Positions 1-11,157 of a stretch of 64,000 nucleotides of DNA are shown here, piece after piece (position 1 is the first letter of the stretch; each line of letters starts with the position of its first letter). A model generated the notes under the pieces. That model was not told the DNA's origin, made no database searches, and saw only the letters and a program-made list of their open reading frames with translations. The position numbers and the translations under genes were made by a program. The stretch comes from Turnera subulata (Eukaryota; Streptophyta; Magnoliopsida; Malpighiales; Passifloraceae), in contig JAKUCV010001309.1 in the NCBI GenBank assembly GCA_028386065.3, positions 141,502-205,501 of the forward strand, in the 5' to 3' direction.

Positions 1-316
1 AAGAAAGACTGGATCAATTGGCGTTGTTAGATGAAAAGAGGTTGACAGCCTTGTATCATGTACAAGGATACCAAAGGAGGATAGCTCGAGCTTTCAACAA
101 AAGGATCAAGGAAATAGGATTGAGAGAAAGGGATCTGGTGCTAAAAGAGGTAAGACAACCGGTGCATGACCCTAGGGGCAAGTTCAAAGCAAAGTGGATT
201 GGACCTTATGTCATCAAGGAGATTTTACCGAAGGGAGCAATAAAAATCTAAGATTTGGACGGAAACGAGTTTCAAGAGCCGGTCAATTTGGATCAATTAA
301 AAAAGTATCATGTGTA
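1..316 (+). pseudogene. Tat polyprotein C-terminus (integrase C-terminal region)
   Basis: This is the last piece of a gypsy pol polyprotein. It reads ALLDEKRLTALYHVQGYQ, then RIARAFNKRIKE, DLVLKEVRQP, and DPRGKFKAKWIGPYVIKEIL. That pattern is typical of the C-terminal integrase region of Tat/Athila-type elements, where a small SH3-like fold binds DNA. The open frame stops at a TAA at 249-251. The family-like ending continues in the same frame after this stop as DLDGNEFQEPVNLDQLKKYHV, cut off by TAA at 315-317, so the first stop is a premature mutation. The catalytic core lies upstream of the window. No chromodomain is visible, as expected for this lineage. Confidence 0.8.
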
Positions 317-549
317 ATTTGAACCGATGCAAAAAGAACTACGTAGACCTGATTCCATGCTCTCGAAAAAAAAAAGAAAGCGATAAGCCATGGATAGGAA
401 GCCCAAATCGGGTCCGGTAACTTTATTAATAAAAGATCAAAGGTTGACAAGAAAGGAAATGGGAGTTCATTCACTCGTTTATTTTGCATGAATTATACAT
501 GTCATGAATACTTATCTAAGTAAAGCATCTAAAGTACGCTTAGGTGTCC

Positions 550-1827
550 TCTTCATGATCACTGGAGGGGCACAGGTTCTTGACGAATGTTTGATCCAAG
601 GAGTCTATCCCCGTAACCAGAGAGGATTTGTTCGGTCTCACTCACCTCTTCTGCAACCACCTTTGATAATTCATGGAAGAAAAGGGATTGGCGATGTTAC
701 AAACCTTCATCTTCGTGGGAAGACTCCAACACCCTTGCAAGAGCTTTATAGTGCAACCATCCATTAACCTATCCAAAGACGGACGAGGGAGAGGAGGAAT
801 CATCTGATCTTGCCCAAACTGTCGTGCTACCCTGGATGGATGATAAAATGTTGTCCGAAGGACTCCTGGGAGCACCACAACCTTGTGACCAACTGTATGG
901 ATGATCACTTCTTGCATTTTGAACCAAGGGCAATGCCACATAACCTGATATTCCTCCAAAAACTTCATGAAAACCACCCATTCCTTGCTAGAAGAGGGAG
1001 CAAAGGAAAGGACCCGTTCTTGATATCGCATCGAAGTATAAAAGTCCAATCTTGGAGGATGGATTAGTTTAAGGTGATCACACAGCCACATCTGCGGGGA
1101 AACAAATTCATGGGTTAAGGAAGGAGAAAAGGATGAGTCCCCGAAGATGCATGAAAGTTAGAGGCGATACCTGAAGAAGTAAGGGGCAACCAGTCAGGGG
1201 CCTATCCGGACAGGCTGCCAGGACTTCCAAACAGGCAAGAGTTTCGCCTAAAACAACAGGTACTATACTATGATTGTTGAATGATTTGGCCACTAGCGCA
1301 CCTACACTTAGAGGGCATACACCGGAGTGACCAGTCAGTAAGAACTCAAGCACCATCGTCAGAGCCAGGGCATGATCATGATCCCTTTTCCATGATGCAT
1401 CACATTCGAGGTACCCACGTGACACAACATCGACGGAGTATTGATCAACCAAGGGCGACAAGTTCATATGTGCATCCTTACCAAACAGATATTCCATCTG
1501 TCCCTCTATAATGGAAAAGAATGCACAAACCTCAGATTTGGTCACTGCAGCAGGAGAAACTATGGCAATATCATCTCCTACCTAGGTTTCAAGGAGTGCA
1601 CAGAATTCATCCACCAACGGACAGAGTTCCACCATGGAAGGGCCGAAGCGGAACACAGGGCGATCGTGATCCTAGAACATAGCTGCAGCACGAATTAAGT
1701 TCTCACTAACCTTCACTTCAGCTAGGTTAAACCAGGCAGAAAGCCTTGGCAGTTTGAAATCAGGGAGACGCACTTGGGGGACACTTCCCATCCAATGGAC
1801 CATGCTAGCACGGAAATCTTCACTCAT
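550..1827 (-). pseudogene. Antisense ORF of element A (DUF7745-like plant retroelement protein)
   Basis: Read on the minus strand it starts at an ATG at 1827 (MSEDFRASMVHWMGSVPQVR) and runs toward the integrase end of the element. Family-like blocks include VFRFGPSMVELCPLVDEF, LSPLVDQY, HALALTMVLEFLL, VGALVAKSFNNHSIVPVVLGE, and LPGVLRTTFYHPSRVARQFG. These resemble the DUF7745-type antisense ORF found between pol and the 3' LTR of Tat-lineage elements; its function is unknown. The frame is broken by a TAG at about 1674, another stop after FCALLET, and further stops around 1070-1107. A TAG at the same place occurs in the second copy at 8507-9817. The C-terminal end near 550 is approximate. Confidence 0.65.
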
Positions 1828-1869
1828 GGCTACTTTAGATGTATTTGAAAGAGATTCTAACAAGATATA

Positions 1870-2100
1870 AGGGTCTCTGGGTACTCAAGGCTTTATTTAT
1901 ATTGCTCTAAGGTTGGTGGAATCTGTGAAAACCCTAAAGCCCAGGCCTGAAGACCGAAAAGGAAAGATCCAGGGGCCATAACTGACACAATCGGCAGTCA
2001 TGTCGTGAAGCCCGCCACTGTAGGCGGTCATCTACGTAAGACCGCCGTGTTTGGCAGTCACTAATCCACATGACCGCCCGGTCGACAGTGTGTGGGCCCC
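1870..2100 (-). promoter_or_regulatory. Putative promoter of antisense ORF A
   Basis: On the minus strand a TATA-like CAATATAAATAAAGCC lies about 70 bp upstream of the antisense ATG. Further upstream (1980-2095) are several copies of GGCGGTCAT and its complement ATGACCGCC with degenerate variants. The same two parts in the same order occur in the LTR upstream of its TATA box at 5948. This is an inference from arrangement; no transcript is known to me. Confidence 0.45.
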
Positions 2101-2987
2101 GCTCGGAGAATTCCGAAAAACCTAAGAAATTTTAGGGAGAGAGAAAATAAGAGAGAAAAAAAGAAAGGGATGCACCCGCTTATTAGGGAGCAAATTTTTC
2201 ACCTGAACAAGGAGCACCTATCGACACTCTACTTGAATTTGCAATAATAAGTGTTTTATGTACCATGCATGCATGATTGGCCAAATATTTGTGCATAAGG
2301 GCATATTTCCTCCACTTATTCTAATTACCATAGGCACGAGAAATGTTAGGACAATAGACTTAAGCTAGAGGGGGGGGGGTGAATAGCTTATGACCGAAAA
2401 TTAAAAACTTTGCAGGAAATGAAGTGCGGAATTGAAAGAAGGACACAAGAAATTTTTATACTGGTTCACACACAACTAATTTGTGGCTAATCCAGTCCTT
2501 CAAGGTTCACTTGAAGAGTTCACTATCTACCGTTAAGCTTCCGGGTGCTTAACAAACCGTTTACAGCGTACGAATTCTAATCACAAGAATCCTACACACT
2601 TGCTTGAAGATACCTCACTTCAAGAGTTCTCTCAAGGAAAGAAAATCACTCTTCCTATGAGTAGCTACTAGGGAACAAACCTCCCTTTCAGTGTATGAAC
2701 AACACTACAGAGTTTACTCAAACAAAAGCTCTCTCAAGAGTGGGTATGAGTCACAATTAAGCTCTAATAAGGCTACTCTCAATAATCTCAAAGGAATTGG
2801 TTCTTAAACTTGATTGAATGTTTTGCAATGAATGATGAATGAATAGAGAGTTGATTGATTAACAAACTTAGCTGAAAATGCTCAATATGTAGCTCTGAAA
2901 AGTCATGGAGCCGTTTGAAATCCACCCAAGAAAACAGCTTTAAACAAAGTATAGTGGGTGCTGAAAAGTTGTCTGCTATAACGGCAA

Positions 2988-3541
2988 AACATCGATGTTT
3001 TTACTTTAAACATCGATGTTTTAGCCAGCAATTTTAAATTATTGCTCCAACGGCTAGTAGAACATCGATGTTGCATTTTAGAACATCGATGTTTTCATAC
3101 TCAACATCGATGTTCTTGAATTCAACATCGATATTTTTTGGCTTCGCAAAAATATGATGAAAAAGGGTTTATGCATGAACATCGATGTTGGAAATGAAAC
3201 ATCGATGTTTTTTTGCTTCGGCAAAATTCATCAATTATCAGAACATCGATGTTTCCACTAGAACATCGATGTTTTTCTGCTTCGGCCAAATTTTGGAAAA
3301 CCTTGAAGAAATCACAACATCGATGTTTTAATGACAACATCGATGTTTTGACCAACGGTCACAAGAACATCGATGTTTTATAATCCAACATCGATGTTTT
3401 GGAGCTACTGCCAAAAAGATTAAAAATCAATATGAAGAACATCGATGTCTCAAATCACAACATCGATGTTTTGATCGGGCAGAATTTGGAAGAAGTTTTA
3501 AGGCAGCAACATCGATGTCTAAACTTACTACATCGATGTTC
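2988..3541. repeat. Array of AACATCGATGTT palindromes
   Basis: About 18 copies of the 12-bp perfect palindrome AACATCGATGTT or one-base variants lie in 554 bp. Examples start at 2988, 3009, 3061, 3082, 3103, 3178, 3198, 3242, 3262, 3316, 3336, 3366, 3387 and 3459; variants start at 3124, 3438, 3508 and 3530. Many come in pairs whose starts are about 20 bp apart, with longer gaps between pairs. The sequence between copies differs, so this is not a simple tandem repeat: the palindrome is conserved while the spacers have drifted. Confidence 0.9.
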
Positions 3542-3642
3542 ATTATTTGAAAACACATTTTGTGATTGAAATGATGCTATGAAATGCATGAGTAAAACTT
3601 GTTTTATTTTGAGCCAATGCCTAGGAGAAGTTGAGTGTTTTA

Positions 3643-3948
3643 CCTTGTACAAAGGGGTCCTAACTTCTCTTGCTCTTTTTGCATTTTAACTCTTGATCAT
3701 ATCTTCACTTGAGTTCTTGATCACTTTGGTTGAGCACTTGTTTGCTTGATTTCTTTTTGCTTGATAGAATGTGTTTGTCAATATCAAAACCTTGTACAAA
3801 ATATATTCCTAACTTCTCTTGCTCTCATTGCACTTCAACTCTTTGATCAACTTCACTTGATCACTTGGGTTGAGTACTTGATCTTTGCTTGATTTCTTTT
3901 TGCTTCAAGGTTGTCATCAATTGAGCCAAGGTTTGTCATTATCAAAAC
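3643..3948. repeat. Two-copy tandem repeat, about 150 bp units
   Basis: Units 3643-3789 and 3790-3948 both run from CCTTGTACAAA through CTAACTTCTCTTGCTC, GCTTGATTTCTTTTTGCTT and GTTTGTCAxTATCAAAAC. They are imperfect copies and close the unidentified insert. Confidence 0.8.
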
Positions 3949-5130
3949 CCTGAAATGAAACAAGGAGGCATGAGTTCTAACAAGAAACCCATTCTTTGTT
4001 TACTATCGAGTTGAAACACCCGGGGACAACTAGTAAGACCAAGGCACATTGAACTTCATCTTTAGAACCGTGACGGGATACTAGGGGCATCTCCTCGCTT
4101 TTCAGTTTGTGTGTCTCAAGGGACACGACACATTTGATTAGGCGATCTAGGGGCATGGAATCCAGACACATCCAACCCAGAACTTAGGAGAGCCTAATCA
4201 AAAGCCGTAGACCTAGTCTTCGTAACCCGGTAAGATGAGATAAGAGAGATAAAAGGGGTCTAGACAGGAGAGTAGCCAGCCTAGCAAACTCAGTCATGAG
4301 AGAGACAAGAGAGGAGTGAACCTAATCAGAGGAGAAGATGAAAGAGTCTGGTCAAAGCCAAAGGCCCGGCTTTTACAAACCCAAGAAGTGAGAGGTAAGG
4401 TATCCAGACATGAATAGAGCTAGACATAAAGAGAGGAACTCAGTTATGTGGAATTCAGACCTAAGTATCTAAACATGAGAACCAGTCAGCTAGGCGACCA
4501 GACCCTGCAAACCTTGAGAATGAGCCGACCTTGAGACATACAAGTCAGAAGCCGGGAACCTTATTCTCGCAAACGATGAGAAGAGGAGACTAGATGAAAA
4601 CCAAAAAAACCTCGGCATGAGGTAACGCCCAGATAAAAGATGAAATGCCCAAACCTCAGCATGAGGTAATGACCAAATTTAGGATGAATCTCGACATGAG
4701 GTAACAACTCAGACATAAGGTGAACCACGGCATGAGGTGGACACAAGGTAAAATGCACAAACCTCGACATGAGGTAGCACCTAGACTAAGACGGTCAGGC
4801 CAACGACCAGATAGATAAGACGATTCTACCACCTTGGGATGAGATGATTCCCGAGAATATGGGATGAGATAAATCCCACAAATCGAGGGCCAGTCCCTCA
4901 AACCTCAAGATAAGATGATTCTTGAGAAATCTAGGATGAGATGATTCCCAGAAACCGAGGGCCAGTCCCTCAAACCTTCGGGATGAGATGAATCCCGGAG
5001 TGGAGCAAGGAATACTCCAAACCATAGCACACACCACGAGCATCAATCATTTAAATTTGGTTGTTCTTGTCTTACGTTGTTTCGTCCTTAATTCATAAGG
5101 ACTCATCAACGAGGGGCATCTGTGACCCAC

Positions 5131-6687
5131 GGAAATTTTACTGAATGAGACTTTGTACATGTGTAGACTTAGGATCAATGAGATGATTTGGTCCAAGGTT
5201 CAAGCATGATATGAATTGTAATTTAGTAGAATCAATGTATTTTGATAACATAAACCTTTATGCACTTAAATCCTAGGATTAATGAGATGATTTAGCCTTA
5301 AGATAAAACATATGATAAGATTTATTTGCATTAAAATATATTTGGGCCTTTTTTATTTGTTTTTACCCGATAATGATGAGATGATTTATTCTTGGATTAG
5401 GGATGAATTTATGGGCCCAAATTAATTGTTCTCCAGAATTTGTCCAGCCCATTAACACATTTTTTGCAGATCAATTTTAGCTCTGATTTTCGTGGAAAAT
5501 TAGAGTTAATTGTCATTTAATTAGATTATGTGTTTTTGGTATGATTTTGGGTGTTAATGGGTAATCTTTTGATTATGGAATAATTTGGGGGAGTAATGAC
5601 CAAGTAATTGAGTGATTTCTGGGTAGATTAGGGGTTGATTACGCAGTAGGACCGAATCAGGCCTGAATTAAGGGAATTGGGGGCTAGAAAAGGAAAAAAC
5701 GGGTGAAACGCGGGGCAACCGACGGTCATTTCGCGAAGACCGCCAGCTGCCGGCGGGCATCCACACAAGACCGCCGGTAGTGGCGGTCATGCAGTGGATG
5801 ACCGCCGGCAATGGCGGTCATCACCCTCCAGAATCCCTGATTTTTCTGATTTTGTTTCTTTTTTCGATCCTACGCTGTTTTGGTCCAGATTTTCGGGTAT
5901 AATCTCCACCATTAAGCAGGTCCACACCCCTAGGCTTCCCAGAACACTATAAATAGGACACCTCACAAACATTTCAAGGGATAGAGAATCTTTCTCACAT
6001 ACACACCCATAAGCTCTTCTTGCTTGGAGAAACTCTACTTCTCCAAGCTTAGAAATATTTTCTAAGGCAGGAACTCTGGAGGATTTTCATGGGGAGCATC
6101 GAGCAATAGTCTAGCAAGGAGGAATCAAGAAGAGGATCAACAATAGAGCTAAGGAGTGGCAAGAAGGTGGGTGTAGAACTCGACCCATTGCAAGGAGCTA
6201 GAGGAGGGCTACATAAGGTAATCCTGAATTCTTTTGGATTGATTCTTGGTGATTTATTGCTGATACTTTTGATGATGTAAGTGGCCACTGTGTGCGATGT
6301 TAAGAACTACGTGGCTTTGACCACGATCACTTGGGTACGTAGGTAGTCTCGATTTTACAACGGGATGCAAGCCAAGTCTTTTCCTCCCCCCTTTCTTTAT
6401 TTTCCACACTCTTGCACACTTGCACAGGGCACACTTTTCTCTTTAATTGCACAAGGTTTCGACCCAACATGGATGGGTGCCTAACACCTTCCCATCCGTG
6501 ATGAACCCCCGATCCCATGTCTTTGGTTCGCCATGACCAGTTGCCTAAGGAGTCATTCAAGGGTTTTTCCTAACTTTTGTCCCTAATAAAACTTAGGTGG
6601 CGACTCCAATGATATGGGATTGACCCGAGGAAGAAGGTGAAAGGAATAGGTGAATAGGCCCGAGTGATTTTGGGTCGGGTATTCATA
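5131..6687 (+). repeat. LTR of Tat elements A/B
   Basis: It begins TGTGACCCACGG directly after the purine tract GAGGGGCATC and ends GGGTCGGGTATTCATA. The copy at 11431-13001 has the same layout: GGCGGTCAT motifs (here 5720-5825), an A/T-rich gap, a TATA box (5948-5955), AGAACTACGTGG (near 6304), GGATGGGTGCCTAACACC and a GGGTCGGGTATTCA end. The two LTRs are clearly diverged, so the insertion is old. No primer binding site follows; the sequence passes straight into protease-region coding of element B at 6688. Confidence 0.75.
5948..5955 (+). promoter_or_regulatory. TATA box of Tat LTR
   Basis: TATAAATA lies in the context GAACACTATAAATAGG, as in the other LTR at 12234. GGCGGTCAT repeats lie about 125-230 bp upstream. 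Confidence 0.6.
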
Positions 6688-7998
6688 GAAGGCTCTGATG
6701 AAGAAGTTGATGTCATCACTAGATCGGGAAGAGTGGCGAGAAGGGCTCCCCTTCGCCTAGATGAACCGGAAGAAACAACGGACCCTGAAGAAAAAATGGT
6801 GATAAAACAATTGAAGAAAACTCAGACCAATATCTCTATCTGGGGTTTACTAATGTCTTCTCGCCCACATCAAGAAAAGGTACTCCAAACCTTAAGTAAG
6901 GCCCATGTCCCTATTGTTACCGCACCAGATGCATTGGCCTACATGATAGTTTCAGTAAAAGTTGACAATCAGATATCCTTCTCAGACAAAGACCTCCGCT
7001 CGAGTAGGGAAGCCCATATTGATGCCCTATACATAACCGTTCAGGCCAAGGAAAATTAGATACCCCTGGTACTAATAGATAATGGATCCGCACTGAATTT
7101 CTGTCCATTAAAAACCGCGAGTTCCTTAGGATTTGGGGTTGCGGATTTTTTACCCTCCCGAACTATGGTCAGGGCATATGACAATGCCAGAAGAGAAGTG
7201 TTGGGCATGATAAAGCTGGAAGTCGTCATTGGGCCCGTCCCTTTTCTGGTAGAGTTCCAAGTACTCAATATTGCATCAAGTTTCAATTTGTTCCCCAGAA
7301 GACCATGGTTGCACCAAGCCCGAGCTATAGCCTCCACCTTACATCAGAAGTTGCGATTCCCTTACAAAGGGGGGATAGTCACCATTAAAGGGGAAATGAC
7401 TGAAAAAATATCAAACCGATATGTGGGAATGAAGAAGAAGAAGAGGTGTCTTTATCAGGTTTTGTTCTTGAATCTTTCAGCACCATAATAATAGATAAGC
7501 CCATTATGAGACCCCCTTATTATGACCCATTTGGCAATTTGTTGATTATGAGCATTATGGGAAAGTTGAAATATTTTCCCGGTTATGGGGTTAAGAAGGA
7601 GGCAGCAAGGAGTGTAAGAAGTCCCTGAAATTTAGAGTGTTGTGCCTCGTTTTGGTTTGGGATATTTTCCAACTCCGGCGGAGCTGGAAAAGCAAAAGGC
7701 GAAGAACCAAGCTAAGGCAGCAGCTCTTAAGAACAAATGGGAATGCAATTTTCCCATGACTCCATATTTCAAAACACTGAATGGATATTTTGTGAAGGAA
7801 GGAGAGGACTTTCCCTTTTGCGGCTTCTTTGAACCATGGATGTGTAGCATCACAAAGACCAGAAAATTGGGATTTGAGTTATTCTTTGACTGTTATCCCG
7901 AAGAAATAAGGAAGGAAGAAGAAGAAGAAAAGAGGAGGATAGAAGAAGACGAGGACTTTGGTTGTGGGCTTCTCTTTTGGGAAGGTGGGATCGCTTGA
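6688..7998 (+). pseudogene. Tat gag-pol remnant with aspartic protease
   Basis: Three consecutive open pieces in shifting frames encode one degraded polyprotein section. The first (to 7059) has TQTNISIWGLLMSSRPHQE, a hallmark just before the protease in Tat elements. Past a TAG at 7057-7059 follows LVLIDNGSALNFCPLKTA with the DNGS protease active site, then VRAYDNARREVLG, FLVEFQVLNIASSFNLFP and RPWLHQARAIASTLHQK. The last piece (7642-7998) has PRFGLGYFPTPAELEKQKAK and an acidic-lysine-rich tail ending at TGA. Reverse transcriptase would be expected next but is absent. The start at 6664 lies in the LTR, so it is not a natural start. Confidence 0.75.
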
Positions 7999-8506
7999 GG
8001 ATTTGTGTGTTGACTTTTGTAGAGTGCTAAGTTGAGAGTTTAGTAAGCCAATGGGCAAGTTTATGTTGTGTTTTGTTTCAATAAAAGTGGCACTCTTTCT
8101 GTTATTTCAATGATGTCTTTTTACATATATGGTTCATATGAATATGGTGTGTTGAACAAACTCCCTAAAATATCTGGATGTTAATCTAAGGATGGAACAT
8201 TAATGTTAACAATAATAATTTTGATCAAAGCCCCAATCAAATAGAGGTCTCTGATCAAGCCATTCGAGCAAGAAAAAATTCTTATCCCACAGACCAAAGA
8301 AGAGAACTACGTGAGCCTATAAAAAAAAAGAAAAAAAGTAAAAAAAAAAAGAAAAAGGAGTCATGAGTACGTAAGAAGCCTAACAAGGGGGTTCGGTTCC
8401 ACTATTATCGTTGATAATCCAAAGATTGACAAAAGGTAAAGGTAGTTTATTCACTCATTTAATCGCATGCATCATAACTGTAAATATATAGTTATTGAAA
8501 TGAGAC

Positions 8507-9817
8507 TCAATCCTTCTTGTGCCTTTTCTGACTCGGAGCGCCATCCCCGCCATTCTTCTCTTCGATAAGACGATTGGGCAATCCAAAGCCTGGGAGCACC
8601 AACTCTTCTAAGAATGCTTCTCTCATCAGACGCAAGGACCTCTCAGTACCAACCACATCCTCTTTCAGTCACTCCAAATATGCCAATGAGGGATGTATCT
8701 CGAAATGACCACCAGTACCTTCTCTCAAGGCTAGAGCCCAACCCCCTTTGATGACTTTTAGAGCAACTGCCTCCATGGGTTTTGTGGTAGGAGTTGGTAT
8801 AGTTGATGGAACTACTTTATTTATGCCGAATTATCTCAGGATCCTGTTCGGACGATAGTATGTGGATTTCACTAGACCCGGGAGTGGGACGCAATCCTTA
8901 GAGAAAGTACAAATGACTACCTCTTACATTCCCAACCACCTGCAATACCACGTGATTTGTGCGCCTGTGAGATCCCTCATGAAAATGGTCCAATCCCGAA
9001 TGGTGTGGAAAAAGACGGAATAACCACGACGAATGTAATTCGGAGGATTGGTTTGAGGTCGTTCAATCAATGTGAGGTGTTCACACAACCAAATCTGAAA
9101 AGTATGAAGAATCAGCATGATAACGATGATATTCTGAGAATCAGAATGGGAGAATTCATATCTGAAGCAAGAGGGGAGAGCCGAACATAAGAGCTGAAGG
9201 ATCGTCCACCAGTTTGTCAAGACAATGGAGGGTTTCGCCTAAATCATTGGAGTAAGGCTCTTCTTGTTAAAAAGTTTAGCCACCAAAGCACCGATTCGGA
9301 GAGGACAACACTAGGGGAGCCTACTAAGAGAAATTCATGTGTCATCACAAGGGCAAGAGCATGGTTTCATTTTTCTCTCCATTCGGCATCACACTCCCTC
9401 AGATGATGTTCCAAACCACCAAGGAAGTATTGGTCAATGATTTTCGATAAGTCAAGACAGTTGTGCTGATCTAGAAGAAAACTAAGCTGCCCATCAGCTA
9501 AGAAGAGAAATTTTCTAACCTCTTTCAGGACGGGTTTTGCAAGGGAAACCATGGCAACTTTGCTTATGAATTTTGCACCCATGAACGTGTTGAATTCATC
9601 AATAGAAGGACAAAGCTCCATCATCTCTTGACCGAAGCGAAAAATGCGACGACTCTTATCCTAGAATTTTGCAGCAACACAAATCAAGTTCTCCTCCACT
9701 ACCACGCCACGAAGTTGAAACAATGTGGAGAGTTCCAGCACTGCAAAACTCAGACGGCATATGCGAGGCATGCTCGCCATCCATTGAATCACCTTGGCAT
9801 GAAAATTCTCACTCATA
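8507..9817 (-). pseudogene. Antisense ORF of element B (DUF7745-like)
   Basis: On the minus strand it begins MSENFHAKVIQWMASMPRI at 9817 and ends GGDGAPSQKRHKKD then TGA at 8507-8509. It parallels the ORF at 550-1827: EENLICVAAKF, then a TAG, then DKSRRIFRFGQEMMELC and PSIDEFNTFMG. The later half is broken further. The basic tail (SQKRHKKD) could be a nuclear signal, but that is a guess. The family is the Tat-lineage antisense ORF of unknown role. Low similarity to copy A outside key blocks suggests old divergence. Confidence 0.6.
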
Positions 9818-9869
9818 GTTGTTTTAGATGTGTGTTGAAGGGATTCCGAGGTTTATGAGGGTCTTTAGA

Positions 9870-10070
9870 CATCCCCAGAGCTATATTTATAGTGTTTTGA
9901 GATGAGAGGACTCGTGAAACCCTTAAGCCCAAACCCAAAGGCCAAAAAAGGAAAAAAGACAAAAACCCAGGAGCTATGACCGCCAGCGCGGGCGGTCATG
10001 ACGAGAAGACCGCCATGTCTGGCGGTTATCCATACAAGACCACCGGGAAGTGGCGGTCATCTCTCCCCCT
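9870..10070 (-). promoter_or_regulatory. Putative promoter of antisense ORF B, resembling the LTR promoter
   Basis: On the minus strand CAAAACACTATAAATATAG (about 9881-9899) lies about 70 bp upstream of the antisense ATG. GGCGGTCAT/ATGACCGCC motifs lie at 9975-10065. The LTR has GAACACTATAAATAGG with the same motifs upstream. The similarity of the two promoter arrangements is directly visible; their function is inferred. Confidence 0.5.
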
Positions 10071-10624
10071 GACTGCTCAGCCGGCACTGTTCACCCGAAA
10101 AAAATTGTTTTCCAAAAAATTCCAGAAAATTGAGAGAGGAGGGAAAAAATGGGAGAGAGAGAGTATGAAAGAGAGGTGAGAAAAACATGTGTATTTATCA
10201 CTTAAGGGGCATTTTATGATCTTTTACTTGAATTTACAATTATATATGTTATGATGAGTTAGATGTGTATTTTGCTTTAGAGTGATGAATCTTTTGAAGA
10301 CATGGTGAGCTTATTCTTTGGACGATTGCCTTGAATAAGGGAGGATACGAAGGGTCCGTGAACATGCTCGATTTAGACCAGTCGAGACTAGGGGCAGGTA
10401 CCCCTAAGATAGAAGTAGGGTAGATGAAAGTCGTTAGGGGCATATACCTCTAAGGTAGAGTGGTTGAAGATGTTGAGGGATAGATATCCTAGGGACATTG
10501 TCCCGACGTAGAGGAGCACCGAGACGATGTAGATGAACCACGGGATGATTCCCGTTAGCTCTTGGGACCAGGAAAATCTCAAGACCCCCGAGATGAGATG
10601 AGATCCTCACAGAAGGGCGACAAT

Positions 10625-11157
10625 ATCCCTAGTTAACAGAGGTAAGATGATCCTAGTTAGCAAAATCCCCATGGGAGGGTGACAATATCCCTAGTTAGCA
10701 AAATCCCCGGAGGAGGGTGATAATATCCTTAGTTGGCAAAATGCCCACGGGAGGGTGACAATATTCTTAGTTGGCAAAATCCCCACGGGAGGGTGACAAT
10801 ATCCCTAGTTAGCAAAATCCCCACAGGAGGGTGATAAAATCCTTAGTTGGCAAAATCCCCACGGGAGGGTGATAATATCCCTAGTTAGCAAAATCCCCAC
10901 GGGAGGGTGACAATATCCCTAGTTAGCTAAATTCCCACGGGAGGGTGACAATATCCCTAGTTAGTAAAATCCCCACGGGAGGGTGACAATATCCCTAGTT
11001 AGTAAAATCCCCACGGGAGGGTGATAATATCCTTAGTTGGCAAAATCCCCACGGGAGGGTGACAAAATCCCTAGTTAGCAAAATCCCCACGAGAGGGTGA
11101 TAATATCCTTAGTTAGCAAAATCCCCACAAGAGGGTGATAATATCCTTAGTTAGCAT
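10625..11157. repeat. 38-bp minisatellite, about 13-14 copies
   Basis: The unit is close to AAAATCCCCACGGGAGGG followed by TGACAATATCCCTAGTTAGC. Copies differ by a few bases (TGATAATATCCTTAGTTGGC is a common variant). It lies between the antisense-ORF promoter and the 3' LTR of element B. Confidence 0.9.

Larger units (their letters stand above)
2345..3962. mobile_element. Unidentified insert in element A, possibly a non-autonomous LTR element
   Basis: This stretch interrupts sequence that is otherwise comparable among units A, B and C. It starts TGTTAGGACAATAGACTT, soon followed by a G-run and GGTGAATAGCTTATG, and ends near TTATCAAAACCCTGAAATG. It has no coding frame of note. Its middle is a palindrome array (2988-3541) and its end is a tandem duplication (3643-3948). 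TG...CA ends can be proposed, but I find no matching target duplication, so class and exact ends are open. Confidence 0.4.
1..6687 (+). mobile_element. Tat-lineage Ty3/gypsy retrotransposon A, 3' part with LTR
   Basis: The window opens inside the element. In order it shows the end of the integrase region (1-316), a non-coding spacer with A-rich runs (317-550), an antisense ORF (minus, about 550-1827), GC-rich GGCGGTCAT repeats (about 1980-2100), a foreign insert (about 2345-3962), a degenerate tract rich in ATGAGGTA and GATGAGATGATT units (about 4560-5000), a purine tract GAGGGGCATC just before the LTR (5121-5130), and an LTR (5131-6687). Gene order, the antisense ORF and the polyprotein end fit the Tat/Ogre/Retand group. 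The 5' end lies outside the window. Frames are broken, so the copy is dead. Confidence 0.75.

Noticed and set aside
2988..3541. Palindrome array as a CRISPR array
   Set aside because: Units are 12-bp palindromes with irregular gaps and no 20-40-bp repeats with uniform spacers; the context is plant retroelement DNA.
2345..3962. Solo LTR with TG...CA ends
   Set aside because: The bases flanking the best TG...CA ends do not match, so I leave its class open.
7642..7998. A separate host gene of 118 codons
   Set aside because: It sits in Tat protease-downstream context, with GLGY-type sequence usual in that polyprotein, and has no promoter of its own.
10625..11157. Minisatellite as a CRISPR array
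   Set aside because: Head-to-tail copies without unique spacers.
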